A stretch of DNA of 64,000 bases from Mycobacterium sp. ELW1 (GTDB taxonomy: Bacteria; Actinomycetota; Actinomycetes; Mycobacteriales; Mycobacteriaceae): positions 372,001 to 436,000 of the forward strand of contig NZ_CP032155.1 in assembly GCF_008329905.1 (NCBI RefSeq). The letters are read 5' to 3'. This document shows positions 39,541-49,741 of this stretch, in pieces. The first letter of the stretch is position 1; every line of letters starts with the position of its first letter. The notes under the pieces are model-generated. The model did not search any database. It saw nothing but the letters and a program-made list of their open reading frames with translations, and had not been told where the DNA came from. Made by a program: the position numbers and the translations under genes.

Positions 39541-39562
39541 CTATATCACGAGGGCTATATAG
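39541..39562. promoter_or_regulatory. Probable MarR operator
   Basis: CTATAT (39541-39546) and ATATAG (39557-39562) are inverted with a 10-bp spacer; the inner GCTATATAGC is itself a 10-bp palindrome. The AT-rich repeat stands out in GC-rich DNA and lies just before the marR start. Confidence 0.6.
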
Positions 39563-39705
39563 CGGCAATCGGAACCCGGGTGCCGCGCGGTCACAGCGAT
39601 TTCCCAGGTTTGTCGACGCTGTCCAGCGGCGATGCCGGTCAGTGGGACGATGAGCCGACGGCGCGGGCATGGCGAGTTGTATGCCGTCGCCTATCTATCG
39701 AGCTC

Positions 39706-41157
<1,452 letters not shown>

Positions 41158-41161
<4 letters not shown>

Positions 41162-41799
41162 GACGGGCCTCGCGTGACAGCCCGGAACCGCACCCACATG
41201 CCGGGCAGGAGCAGTGCGGGTTGCGGGCGATCGGTGTCCCACAACACCGCGTCGGTGCGTCCGATCAATTGCCAGCCGCCGGGCGAGGGCCGCGGATAGA
41301 TTCCGCTGAAATCGCCTGCCAGCCCTACCGATCCGGCCGGCACCGCGGTGCGGGGATCGCTGCGCCGTGGCACCGTCAGGCGGGAGTCTCCGCCGACGAG
41401 ATAGGCGAAACCCGGTGCGAATCCGCCGAATCCGACTCGCCATGGCGTTGCGGTGTGGGCCTCGATCACCTCGGCGGTGGTCATGTCGGTGTGCGTGGCG
41501 ACGTCGAGGAGGTCGGGGCCGTCGTAGACCACGTCGATCGTCACGTCGACCTCGCCGCTCGGACGGTGCTCGATGCGTCCGGGGTCGATGCGCAGTCGGC
41601 TGAGGCGCTGCCGAGTCGGCGCCTGGTCAGACGGGTCGGCGAGGGTGAGCAGCACGGTGCCGGCGGTCGGCACGATGTCCAGGACGCCGGGCAACCGTGC
41701 CTCGCGCAGGCTCGCGGCCAGTGCCAGCACCTCGTCGGTGGACGGGCATTCCAGCAGCAGCGCCCGGTCGCCGTAGTCGCGAATTGTGTTGGACACCAC
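41158..41799 (-). CDS. pxpB: 5-oxoprolinase subunit B (AHS1/KipI family)
   Basis: A 213-aa AHS1-domain protein. The signature [20 protein letters not shown] and the C-terminal [15 protein letters not shown] are clear. It pairs with PxpC; the third subunit PxpA (LamB/YcsF) is not in the window. Start GTG or ATG at 41799. It follows the VUT transporter by 24 bp on the same strand. Matches Rv0264c. Confidence 0.88.
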
Positions 41800-41823
41800 G
41801 AGGTCTGTCGCCCTTGCCGAAGA

Positions 41824-42540
41824 TCAGACCATCAGGGTGTACGTCGGCTCGTGCCGCTTGATGTAGCCGATGACCCGATACGTCACCGGCAGCATGATCA
41901 CTTCGACGGCCGTCTTGTAGACCCAGCCGAGTGCGGTGTAGGTGACGAAGTCGCCGAAGCTGGTGATGCCGATGGCGCCGGCGGCGATGCTGCAGAACAC
42001 CAGGGTGTCGCCGAGCTGGCCCGCGAAGGTCGAGCCGATCAGCCGCGCCCACAGATGCTTCTCCTTGGTGCGTTCTTTGATCTTGACGACGGTCCACGCG
42101 TTGATGGTCTGCCCGACGATGAAGCCGGCCAAGCCGGCGACGATCAACTGGGTGTAGGCGTGGACGATGTTCTCGAAGTGTTCCTGGTTGGTGTAGAAGT
42201 CGGCCGACGGGAGATAGATCGTCACCCAGAACGCCAGCGCCGCCAGGATGTTCATCGCGAAGCCGAGGATGATGGCCCGGCGCGCGGCTGTGAACCCGTA
42301 CACCTCGGACAGCACGTCGCCGATCACGTAGGTCAGCGGAAAGACGATGAAACCGCCGTCGGTGATGATCGACCAGTTTCCGATGACGGGCCCGAACGCG
42401 ACGCCCTTGGTGGCGGTGACATTGGAGATGATCACCAGCGCCGTGAAGACCGAAACGAAGACCGGATAGTAGCGAGAACCGACCTGCGCGAATCCGGGGG
42501 TGGGAACGTCGGCGCGTGCGGTGGCCTGGCTGCTTGTCAC
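41824..42540 (-). CDS. yhhQ: VUT-family (YhhQ-like) queuosine precursor transporter
   Basis: A 238-aa protein with six membrane segments. YYPVFVSVFTALVIISNVTA, VFPLTYVIGDVLSEVYGF and GQTINAWTVVKIKE are the VUT/YhhQ signature. E. coli YhhQ imports 7-deazaguanine precursors of queuosine. GTG at 42540 is the best start; the longer open frame crosses fecB2 in another frame. It is inserted between fecB2 and pxpB, which as I recall are adjacent in M. tuberculosis (Rv0265c, Rv0264c). Confidence 0.82.
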   Translation of the reverse strand: MTSSQATARADVPTPGFAQVGSRYYPVFVSVFTALVIISNVTATKGVAFGPVIGNWSIITDGGFIVFPLTYVIGDVLSEVYGFTAARRAIILGFAMNILAALAFWVTIYLPSADFYTNQEHFENIVHAYTQLIVAGLAGFIVGQTINAWTVVKIKERTKEKHLWARLIGSTFAGQLGDTLVFCSIAAGAIGITSFGDFVTYTALGWVYKTAVEVIMLPVTYRVIGYIKRHEPTYTLMV

Positions 42541-42563
42541 AGGTGCTATCCAAGCACGGCAGG

Positions 42564-43535
42564 TCAGGCCAGTGCGCGTGAGAGCAGCGGCGGCAACTGG
42601 TCGGCCACCACGGGGTAGGACAGCGGCGAGGCGAACGCGATCGCCCCGGCGAGGTCCAGGCCGGTGAAGACGTTCCGAGTGGCCAGCTTGGCGACCCCGG
42701 GATCGGCGGACAGCGCAGCTTGGTCGGCGTCGCTCTCGGTGGACCAGATCAGCACGTCGGCGGAGTCGAGGGCGTCGGCGAGCTTGTCGCGGGGGATCGC
42801 GGCCCGGTGGTCGTCGACGGCGTACGCGGTGATGCTGTCGGCGATCTGGAAACCCATCGCGGTCAGGAAGTCGGTGCGCCAGCCGGGCAGCGTCGCGGTC
42901 ACGGTGCCGCCGGTGAAACTGCCCGCCAGCAGCACCGCCTTCTTGTCTTTGAAACCGGGGTTGTTCTTGGCCACGTCGGCGAACTTGGTGTCGACGTCGG
43001 CGATCAACTGCTTCATCTGCCTGCCCTGGAACACCGCGGTTCCCACCGCGCTGGCCTGGTCCTTCCAGGGTTCGAAGAAGGCGTCGTCGTCGGACTGGGC
43101 GATGGTCGGCGCGATCGCTGAGAGCTTCTTGTACGTGTCGGCGTCGAGCCCGGCGTTGACGGCGACGATCAGGTCGGGTTTGAGCGCCGCGATCTGATCC
43201 ACCTGAATCCCGTTGTCCAGGTTGAGGACAACAGGCTGGGCCGACCCGAGCTTGGCGCGGGCCCATGGCCATACGCCGAGGGGTTGGTCACCGAACCAGT
43301 TGGTCACGGCGATGGGGACCACCCCGACCGCGAGCAGGTCGTCCTGCTCGGTGAAGCCGGCGCTGACGACTCGTTTCGGCGGTGCGGCGATCGTGGTCTC
43401 GCCGAAGATGTGCTTGATGGTCACCGAGGTGGGGTTGGCGTCGTCGGATTTGTTCGACGAGCACGCCGCAGCAACCAGCACGCCCGCTGCCCCAGCGGCT
43501 CCCAGGAATCCACGCCTCGTCCACTGCGCGCTCAC
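42564..43535 (-). CDS. fecB2: Iron-siderophore-binding lipoprotein FecB2-like
   Basis: A 323-aa periplasmic solute-binding lipoprotein of the FecB/BtuF class. The N-terminus is a Tat signal (TRRGFLGAAG) ending in a lipobox (VAAACSS), so it is exported folded and lipid-anchored. The mature part has the two-lobe pattern with PPKRVVSAGFTEQDDLLAVG and LKPDLIVAVNAGLD. It should bind ferric-siderophore or a similar chelate; no permease genes are adjacent. Matches Rv0265c. Confidence 0.87.
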   Translation of the reverse strand: MSAQWTRRGFLGAAGAAGVLVAAACSSNKSDDANPTSVTIKHIFGETTIAAPPKRVVSAGFTEQDDLLAVGVVPIAVTNWFGDQPLGVWPWARAKLGSAQPVVLNLDNGIQVDQIAALKPDLIVAVNAGLDADTYKKLSAIAPTIAQSDDDAFFEPWKDQASAVGTAVFQGRQMKQLIADVDTKFADVAKNNPGFKDKKAVLLAGSFTGGTVTATLPGWRTDFLTAMGFQIADSITAYAVDDHRAAIPRDKLADALDSADVLIWSTESDADQAALSADPGVAKLATRNVFTGLDLAGAIAFASPLSYPVVADQLPPLLSRALA

Positions 43536-43544
43536 GGCGCGAGA

Positions 43545-44144
43545 TTAACCCACCACCAGCGAGATGCCGAGTCCAATCATTGCGACCGCAATCAGACCGT
43601 CGAGGATCCGCCACGTCAGCGGAGTGGCGAACAGCCCGGCCAGCCGGCGCGCGCCGAACCCCAGGCTGAAGAACCAGACGACGCTGGCGGTCACCGCGCC
43701 GATGCCGAACAACCACCGGCCGTCGGCGTGCTGATTGGCCAGCGTTCCGAGCAGCACGACGGTGTCCAGGTAGACGTGTGGGTTGAGGAAGGTCATGGCC
43801 AGACACGTCAGCAGCACCGAGATCAGCCGGGTGGAGCCGTTCTGCGCTGGCGCCATGCTTGCTGATTTCAGCGCTCGGCGTGCCGCCATGGCGCCATAGC
43901 CGAAGAGGAAGGCTGCCCCGCCGATCTTGGCCACCGTGACGGTGTTCGGGTGCGCGGTGATGATGGCACCGATACCCGCGATGCCTGCGGTGATGAGCAG
44001 CAAATCGGACACCGCGCACACGCTGACCACCGCGAGGACGTGCTCACGCCGGATTCCTTGACGCAGGACGAACGCGTTCTGCGCACCGATGGCGGCGATC
44101 AGCGTGAACGACGTCAGGAATCCGACGAGCAGGGGCGAGGTCAT
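43545..44144 (-). CDS. lysE: LysE/ArgO-family basic amino acid exporter
   Basis: A 199-aa inner-membrane exporter for lysine/arginine with about five or six helices. [20 protein letters not shown] and [17 protein letters not shown] are the LysE signature. A palindrome (44178-44189) lies 34 bp before the start. Normally lysE is divergent from its regulator lysG; here the only LysG-like gene is 3.4 kb away at 47579-48532. Confidence 0.9.
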   Translation of the reverse strand: MTSPLLVGFLTSFTLIAAIGAQNAFVLRQGIRREHVLAVVSVCAVSDLLLITAGIAGIGAIITAHPNTVTVAKIGGAAFLFGYGAMAARRALKSASMAPAQNGSTRLISVLLTCLAMTFLNPHVYLDTVVLLGTLANQHADGRWLFGIGAVTASVVWFFSLGFGARRLAGLFATPLTWRILDGLIAVAMIGLGISLVVG

Positions 44145-44177
44145 GACTCGACCGTAGGAAGGACCTACGCAACAGTC

Positions 44178-44189
44178 CAACTAAAGTTG
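44178..44189. promoter_or_regulatory. Palindrome in the lysE promoter
   Basis: CAACT-AA-AGTTG, 34 bp upstream of lysE, is a dyad of the type bound by LysR-family regulators and is a candidate LysG site. Confidence 0.45.
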
Positions 44190-44226
44190 TTTCAGGTGCG
44201 TAAGTGCCGCTAATGCGGCGGCGTGG

Positions 44227-44442
44227 TCAGCAGATGGCGGCGGCGGCGATGAGGCCGAACGAGATGAGCACGATGCTCAGCACGAACGCTGCGTGGCCCA
44301 TCGACAGTGCCACGACCACGCCGACGACACCGGCGACGAAGATCGCGACCATGAGGAAAGCCATCAGCCCGCTGTGCGGGTTGATGGCGGCGCGGGGGAG
44401 CGGCACGACTCTCGGTCCTTGAGGACGTTCCATGCCCGTCAT
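44227..44442 (-). CDS. Small two-helix membrane protein
   Basis: A 71-aa protein with a basic N-terminal segment and two hydrophobic stretches (LMAFLMVAIFVAGVVGVVVA, AAFVLSIVLISFGLIAAAAI). ATG at 44442 follows a strong GGAGGTG site. No family is recognised. It stands alone between lysE and the siderophore-interacting protein gene. Confidence 0.72.
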   Translation of the reverse strand: MTGMERPQGPRVVPLPRAAINPHSGLMAFLMVAIFVAGVVGVVVALSMGHAAFVLSIVLISFGLIAAAAIC

Positions 44443-44544
44443 CCAACACCTCCGTATGTGACTTAGTTCATGATCCTAGGAATACGTGATGCGGATCACA
44501 AGCACTGCCAGATAACGGTTGCCGGGTCGTCGCGGGGGGTGTCG

Positions 44545-45348
44545 CTAGAGGCCGATCCGCTCGAGGGCGTCGTCGAACTCCTCTGCGGCCGCCTTGTCGC
44601 TCTTACCGTCCGCGATCGCCTGCCGGTATGTGGCGAGGAAGTCGTCTCCGACGAGGGCAAACCGCGCGTCCCAGGCGGCCGAGTCCTGCCGCCAGTACCC
44701 CATGACGTCGTACTGGTCGATGGTCCAGCCGCCGGCGCGCAGATGCTTGCGGATGTCCCGCGATACGGCCGCCTCCCCGCCGAACCAGCAGTAGCCGTCC
44801 GCCGGAAGGTCAAGGCCGCGGACCAACTGCGCGAGCCGGCTCGCCGCGACGCCGTTCCCGCTGCCCACGCTGGGTATGAGCGTGACGTCGGGCCGAGCCG
44901 GCAGATAGTCGAGATCGTCGTTATCGAGTACCTCGACAACGACGGTGGTGGAGACGGCCTGCGGCGCCTCGGCCATGATGCGGGCGAGCGCGGGTAGCCC
45001 GGCGAGATCGGCAACCAGCAGCTGCCGCGTCGCACTCGGTGGCGGCCGGTACCACGCGCGGGCGTGGTCGAGTCCGACACGATCGCCCACTCTGGCGGCC
45101 TGCGCCCACACGCTGCCAGGACCGCCGGGCTGCACCAGGATGTCGAGCTCGATGAGGTCTCCGGCCTGGCGGCGCACGGAGTAGGTGCGGCCGTTGTTCG
45201 GGGTCGCCGCGTCGAAGTACACCCCGACGGCGCAATCGGCGCCCGGTGCGACGGCGAGCGATTCGGGGGTGTCCACCCGCAGCCTGACGCGACGCAGCCG
45301 CTGGTTCGGCGCGAGCGTCTCGACGACGGTCGCGGACGTGAAGCTCAT
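44545..45348 (-). CDS. Siderophore-interacting flavoprotein (ViuB/SIP family)
   Basis: A 267-aa FAD-dependent NAD(P)H oxidoreductase of the SIP type, with flavin-binding RTYSVRRQ, the SIP segment FDAATPNNGRTYS and the C-terminal GYWRQDSAAWDARF. It may release iron from ferric siderophores, or feed electrons to the neighbouring P450. ATG at 45348 overlaps the tetR stop (TGATG), so it is translated with that regulator. Confidence 0.85.
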   Translation of the reverse strand: MSFTSATVVETLAPNQRLRRVRLRVDTPESLAVAPGADCAVGVYFDAATPNNGRTYSVRRQAGDLIELDILVQPGGPGSVWAQAARVGDRVGLDHARAWYRPPPSATRQLLVADLAGLPALARIMAEAPQAVSTTVVVEVLDNDDLDYLPARPDVTLIPSVGSGNGVAASRLAQLVRGLDLPADGYCWFGGEAAVSRDIRKHLRAGGWTIDQYDVMGYWRQDSAAWDARFALVGDDFLATYRQAIADGKSDKAAAEEFDDALERIGL

Positions 45349-45956
45349 CAAACCGCCCCGGCCGCTCCGAGCGTGGTGGCGGTCAGCGTGGCGACGAGGG
45401 TGTGCTCGTCGGTGTCGACGTCGCCGTGCAGCCAGGCGGCGATGAGCTCGGTGGCAGCGGTGACCATCGTCCTGGTCGCAAGCAGCCGGTCCACCGACGG
45501 CTTCGGCGGTCCCTCGAACGGCATTGCTTCGGCCGCGATGCGTTCGGTGAACGCGCTTATCTCCCGTTGTTGAAGCTGGCGTAGCCGCGGGAATCCAGGC
45601 GATTCCATGTAGAGGCGCGCATCAGCTGCGCTGGCTACCAAGGTATGCACCACCATGCGCAGGACGCCGTGAGCGCGCTCGGGCTTGGGAGCGGTGGCCA
45701 GCACCACCTCCATCGCAGCCTTGAGCCTGCTGTACAGGTCTTCGGCACAGGCGTCCAGAAGATCGTCTTTGGTGCTGAATTCGGCGTAGAAGTAGCGCTT
45801 GCTCAGTTTCGCCCGCTGGCACACCAGGTCGACGGTCAGCGGCGCGACGCCCACCTCGGCGATCAGGTCACGGGCGGCGTCCAGCAGTCGGGCACGGCGC
45901 TCTTGCGTGCGCTGCAAGGAACTGAGCCCGCCGTAGGTGCGTCCTTCGACAACCAT
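45348..45956 (-). CDS. TetR-family regulator divergent from P450
   Basis: About 202 aa. The helix-turn-helix is TVDLVCQRAKLSKRYFYAEF, residues ~30-55. I start at MVVEGRTYGG (45956); MGQDGV at 45974 would add six residues. It is co-transcribed with the SIP gene and divergent from the cytochrome P450 gene. A 14-bp perfect palindrome lies between them, so it probably represses both itself and the P450. Confidence 0.87.
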   Translation of the reverse strand: MVVEGRTYGGLSSLQRTQERRARLLDAARDLIAEVGVAPLTVDLVCQRAKLSKRYFYAEFSTKDDLLDACAEDLYSRLKAAMEVVLATAPKPERAHGVLRMVVHTLVASAADARLYMESPGFPRLRQLQQREISAFTERIAAEAMPFEGPPKPSVDRLLATRTMVTAATELIAAWLHGDVDTDEHTLVATLTATTLGAAGAV

Positions 45957-45991
45957 GACGCCATCTTGACCCATCGTGTGTGCCACGCCAT

Positions 45992-46017
45992 AATCCAGAA
46001 CGAATTCGTTCCAGATT
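45992..46017. promoter_or_regulatory. TetR/P450 operator palindrome
   Basis: GAACGAATTCGTTC (45998-46011) is a perfect 14-bp palindrome, extended by AATC/GATT outer arms to 26 bp with one 2-bp mismatch per side. It is centred in the divergent tetR-P450 promoter and is a likely TetR binding site. Confidence 0.7.
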
Positions 46018-46042
46018 ACTCGTATGGCGCAAGGAGTCACCG

Positions 46043-47293
46043 ATGACGACACGGATCATGGATGAGGCGGCGCGCGTCCTGGCCAACCCGCAGGCCTACA
46101 CCGACGAGGCGGGGCTCCACAGCGCGCTCGCGCACCTGCGTGCGCATGCCCCCGTGTCGTGGGTGGACGTCGACGGCTACCGGCCGTTCTGGGCGATCAC
46201 CAAGCACGCCGACATCATGGACATCGAGCGTCAGAACGACCTGTTCACCAACGACCCCCGCCCGATCCTGGTGGTGCAGGACCTCGACGACAAACTGCGC
46301 GCCGACCGGGAAGCCGGGGCGGGCCTGAGCACGCTGATTCACATCGACGACCCGCATCACCGCGACTTGCGCAAGATCGGTGCGGACTGGTTCCGGCCAA
46401 AAGCCATGCGCGCGTTGAAGGCTCGCTGCGACGAACTGGCCAAGATGTATGTCGACCAGATGGTGGAGCGCGGACCGGAGATCGATTTCGCCCAAGAGAT
46501 CGCGGTCAACTTTCCGCTGTATGTCATTTTGACGCTGCTCGGCCTCCCGGAGTCCGACTTTCCGCGGATGCTCAAGCTCACTCAGGAGCTCTTCGGCGGC
46601 GACGACACCGAGTTCCAGCGGGATCAGGACAAAGACGCGATGATCGCGGTGCTGTTGGACTTCTTCGGCTACTTCTCGGCGCTGACCGCGTCCCGCCGCG
46701 AAAATCCCACCGAGGACCTGACGTCGGCGATCGCGAACGCCACGATCAACGGAGAACCGTTGTCCGACATGGACACCGCCTCGTATTACGTGATCGTCGC
46801 CAGCGCCGGCCACGACACCACCAGCGCCGGAATCGCCGGCGGACTCCTCGAACTCATCCGCAACCCAGGCGAATTGCGGCGGCTGCAGAATGATCCGGGC
46901 CTGATGGGCACCGCAGTCGAAGAGATGATCCGCTGCATCGTGCCGGTCAAGGAATTCATGCGCACCGCCCAGGCCGACACCGAGGTCCGCGGCGTCCCCA
47001 TCGCCAAGGGCGAAGCCGTCCTGCTGTCCTACGTCTCGGCCAACCGCGACGAAGAGGTGTTCGACGATCCGATGCGCTTCGACGTCGGGCGCGACCCCAA
47101 CAAGCACCTGTCCTTCGGCTATGGCGTGCACTTCTGCCTGGGTGCCGCCCTGGCCCGCATGGAGATGAACAGCTTCTTCACCGAACTGGTGCCGCGGATC
47201 AAGTCGATCGAACTGGCCGGCGACCCCGAGCTGATGGCCACCACCTTCGTCGGTGGGATCAAGCACCTGCCGATCCGGTACTCACTGGCGTGA
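46043..47293 (+). CDS. Cytochrome P450
   Basis: A 416-aa soluble bacterial P450. The I-helix is VASAGHDTTSAGIAGG, the ExxR region follows, and the heme ligand Cys lies in SFGYGVHFCLGAALARME. It requires an external ferredoxin and reductase; none is adjacent except the divergent SIP flavoprotein. ATG at 46043 follows AAGGAG. The substrate is unknown; the TetR palindrome suggests induction by it. I cannot assign a CYP family from memory. Confidence 0.92.
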   Translation: MTTRIMDEAARVLANPQAYTDEAGLHSALAHLRAHAPVSWVDVDGYRPFWAITKHADIMDIERQNDLFTNDPRPILVVQDLDDKLRADREAGAGLSTLIHIDDPHHRDLRKIGADWFRPKAMRALKARCDELAKMYVDQMVERGPEIDFAQEIAVNFPLYVILTLLGLPESDFPRMLKLTQELFGGDDTEFQRDQDKDAMIAVLLDFFGYFSALTASRRENPTEDLTSAIANATINGEPLSDMDTASYYVIVASAGHDTTSAGIAGGLLELIRNPGELRRLQNDPGLMGTAVEEMIRCIVPVKEFMRTAQADTEVRGVPIAKGEAVLLSYVSANRDEEVFDDPMRFDVGRDPNKHLSFGYGVHFCLGAALARMEMNSFFTELVPRIKSIELAGDPELMATTFVGGIKHLPIRYSLA

Positions 47294-47363
47294 TTTCCCG
47301 CGGCGACCCGCGTCAGCGGCGATAATTGCCGGTGAGTCGGTCGCACGAGGGGAAGTACTGACG

Positions 47364-47636
47364 ATGAAGAAGCTGGCAGCGGCGCTCGTGAGCGCCATGG
47401 CACTGGCTGTTGTACCGGTGGCCGTCGCGCCCGGTGCACAAGCAGATGTGTGCGGAGACGTCGGAGGACGTCATGTGAATGTCGGCGGGTGCACCAATGT
47501 CGCCGGTGATGTCGCTGTCGCGGGCGCGGTGGCCTCTGATGACGACGCTGCGGCGCAGGCGGCTTCGGGGCAGCCGCCGTGCTACACGCCGCAAGGTGTC
47601 CCGTATTACACGCCCGGTTCGGATCCCTGCTACTGA
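47364..47636 (+). CDS. Small secreted Cys-containing protein
   Basis: A 90-aa protein with a signal peptide (MKKLAAALVSAMALAVVPVA, cleaved near AQADV) and a short mature part with four Cys (VCGDVGG, GGCTNV, PPCYTP, DPCY). It is probably a secreted disulfide-bonded peptide of unknown role. A GAGGGG site precedes ATG 47364. Its end overlaps the long form of lysG. Confidence 0.78.
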   Translation: MKKLAAALVSAMALAVVPVAVAPGAQADVCGDVGGRHVNVGGCTNVAGDVAVAGAVASDDDAAAQAASGQPPCYTPQGVPYYTPGSDPCY

Positions 47637-48532
47637 GCGCCCCTGGTAAGGCTCGCCTGGACGCGGGCCAACTCGCGGCCTTCGCCGCGATAGTCGAACT
47701 CGGCAGTTTCGAGGCGGCGGCCGATCGGTTGCATGTGACGCCGTCGGCGATCAGTCAGCGCATCAAGGCTCTGGAGAAGCAGGTAGGCCAGGTGCTCTTG
47801 GTGCGCGGAAAGCCATGTGTGGCAACGCTGGCCGGCACGCCGCTGCTCAGGCTGGCCGCCCAGACTGCGATGTTGGAGGCCGAGGCCATCGCGGAGATGG
47901 CCGGTGGCGGTGAGGCCGCGCCACGCCCCCGGATCGCGATGGCTGTCAACGCCGACTCCATGGCGACGTGGTTCGTCCGGGTGTTGTCCGAACTGTCCGA
48001 CGTGCTGCTCGACATCCGCATCGAAGACCAGGACCACTCCGCGCGGCTGCTGCGAGAGGGTGTTGTCATGGGTGCGGTCACCACCGAGCGCACCCCGGTA
48101 CCCGGCTGTCGGGTCCACCCGCTGGGCGTGATGCGGTATCTGCCGGTGGCCAGTGCCGATTACGTAAAACGCTACTTTTCAGCGGGTTTCACGGAAGAAG
48201 CGGTGGCGCAGGCGCCGTCCCTTGCCTGGAATCGCGACGATGCACTGCAGAATATGCTGGTGCGCAAGGCATTCGGTCGTCCTGTTGAGCGTCCGGTCAC
48301 ATACGTGCCCACCGCGGAAGGCTTCGGCGCCGCGGTACACGCCGGCCTCGGGTGGGGGATGTATCCCGAGCAGTCGGCGGAACAGGCGCTCGCGGACGGG
48401 TCGTTCGTCCAGGTCAGCGATGTCCACCTCGACGTCCCGCTGTTCTGGCAGTGCTGGAAGCTCGACAGCCCGCTGATGGAGTCGCTGACCGCGACCGTGC
48501 TGGCCGCCGCCGGCGCGCTGCGGCGGGGCTGA
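47579..48532 (+). CDS. lysG: LysR-family regulator LysG/ArgP
   Basis: A LysR-type regulator expected to activate lysE when lysine or arginine accumulates. The winged helix is ELGSFEAAADRLHVTPSAIS. The effector domain contains NADSMATWFVRVL, IEDQDHSARLLREG and QCWKLDSP, almost identical to the M. tuberculosis LysG (Rv1985c) I recall. The start is uncertain. The only standard in-frame start is GTG 47579, giving 317 aa and overlapping the previous gene by 58 bp. Homology predicts a start near 47633, where only CTG exists. It is separated from lysE by the P450 block. Confidence 0.87.
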   Translation: MLHAARCPVLHARFGSLLLSAPGKARLDAGQLAAFAAIVELGSFEAAADRLHVTPSAISQRIKALEKQVGQVLLVRGKPCVATLAGTPLLRLAAQTAMLEAEAIAEMAGGGEAAPRPRIAMAVNADSMATWFVRVLSELSDVLLDIRIEDQDHSARLLREGVVMGAVTTERTPVPGCRVHPLGVMRYLPVASADYVKRYFSAGFTEEAVAQAPSLAWNRDDALQNMLVRKAFGRPVERPVTYVPTAEGFGAAVHAGLGWGMYPEQSAEQALADGSFVQVSDVHLDVPLFWQCWKLDSPLMESLTATVLAAAGALRRG

Positions 48533-48594
48533 CAGAAAGATCACAGTCACTCCACAACGGTTTGCCAACGTGCTGATGCGGATAACCGGGCGGC

Positions 48595-48735
48595 ATGAAC
48601 GGGAGCCGACTTTCCCGCTCCGAGATCGTCGCGGCATCGGTGGGTGCAAGCGAGGTCCTGGCGAGCGTATTTCTGGTTGCGCCCGTCGCGACTCCGCAGA
48701 TCACCACCACACCGACCTCGGCCGAGCCCGGCTAG
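48595..48735 (+). CDS. Possible small secreted peptide, 46 aa
   Basis: ATG 48595 to TAG 48735 gives MNGSRLSRSEIVAASVGASE, then a hydrophobic stretch VLASVFLVAPVA and a Thr/Pro-rich tail. It fits an exported peptide, but the ribosome site is weak and codon bias modest. The rest of the 274-bp gap between lysG and the L,D-transpeptidase shows nothing else. Confidence 0.35.
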   Translation: MNGSRLSRSEIVAASVGASEVLASVFLVAPVATPQITTTPTSAEPG

Positions 48736-48806
48736 CAGCGCAACTGGGCGGAATCGCTGTGATGCAGCATGATTGATCGGTTGGGCGAGAGATCGTGGAG
48801 ACGTGA

Positions 48807-49673
48807 ATGGCTGTAGTGGGTCGTAGAGCGCGAGTTCTGCTGTCGGTGGTGCTGGTTCTGATGGCGGTTCAGGCGGGCCCGGCCGTCGTCGCGCACGCCG
48901 ACGATGTTCTGCCGCCGGTGGCATTCACCACCACCTCGAATGCGCCGCTGCACAACGGCGGCACGTACGGCATCGGCACCGTGATCGTCGCGCACTTCGA
49001 CGCTCCCGTCGGAGATCGTGGTCTGGCTGAGCAGGCACTGCAGGTGGACACCTCACCACCGGTGGCCGGTGCGTGGCACTGGGTCGACGACCGCACCATG
49101 CACTGGCGGCCGCCGCAGTACTACGCGCCGGGCACCGTGGTCACCGTCACTCCCGGACCCGGGGCGCCCGTCTCGTTCACCATCGGTGCCTCGCACGTGT
49201 CGATCGCCGATGACACGACCAAGCAAGTGACGGTGTTCGACGGGGGGAAGCCGGTCCGGACCATGCCCACATCGATGGGCCGAGGGGGCACAGAGAAAGT
49301 CGGCAACACCACTCTGAGCTTCTGGACTCAGCCCGGCGTGTACACCGTTCTGGACAAGAGCAATCCCGTGGTGATGGATTCGTCCACGTACGGTTTGCCG
49401 ATCAACTCACACCTCGGTTACAAGGAGACGATCCCCTACGCGGTGCGCATCAGCACCGACGGGGTGTATCTCCACGAACTGGATGCGACAGTGTGGGCGC
49501 AGGGCAACACCGACACCAGCCACGGTTGCCTGAACCTCAACCGCGACAATGCAATCTGGTTCTACAACTTCTCCGTTCCCGGTGATGTCGTCGAAGTGCG
49601 TAACACCGGAGGCAAGCCGCTCCAGCTGTGGCAGAACGGAGACTGGAGCGTGCCGTGGGATCAGTGGGCCTAG
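48807..49673 (+). CDS. L,D-transpeptidase (YkuD domain), secreted
   Basis: A 288-aa exported enzyme that makes 3-3 peptidoglycan cross-links or links proteins to the wall. It has a signal peptide to about residue 31 (VVAHADD), an Ig-like domain (~38-130), then the YkuD catalytic domain with the Cys in TDTSHGCLNLNRDNAIWFYN. The C-terminus is Trp-rich (QNGDWSVPWDQWA), as in mycobacterial Ldts. Start ATG 48807. Meropenem-type carbapenems target this Cys in the family. I do not assign one of the Ldt numbers. Confidence 0.92.
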   Translation: MAVVGRRARVLLSVVLVLMAVQAGPAVVAHADDVLPPVAFTTTSNAPLHNGGTYGIGTVIVAHFDAPVGDRGLAEQALQVDTSPPVAGAWHWVDDRTMHWRPPQYYAPGTVVTVTPGPGAPVSFTIGASHVSIADDTTKQVTVFDGGKPVRTMPTSMGRGGTEKVGNTTLSFWTQPGVYTVLDKSNPVVMDSSTYGLPINSHLGYKETIPYAVRISTDGVYLHELDATVWAQGNTDTSHGCLNLNRDNAIWFYNFSVPGDVVEVRNTGGKPLQLWQNGDWSVPWDQWA

Positions 49674-49741
49674 CCGGCGTGGGGCGGTTTCGGGTAGCGA
49701 CTACTCGTGACACGCAACGTCCGTCCCACGAGACTGGGGGT

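Noticed and set aside
42541..43272. N-terminal extension of the VUT transporter
   Set aside because: It would overlap fecB2 in another frame; Arg-rich shadow sequence.
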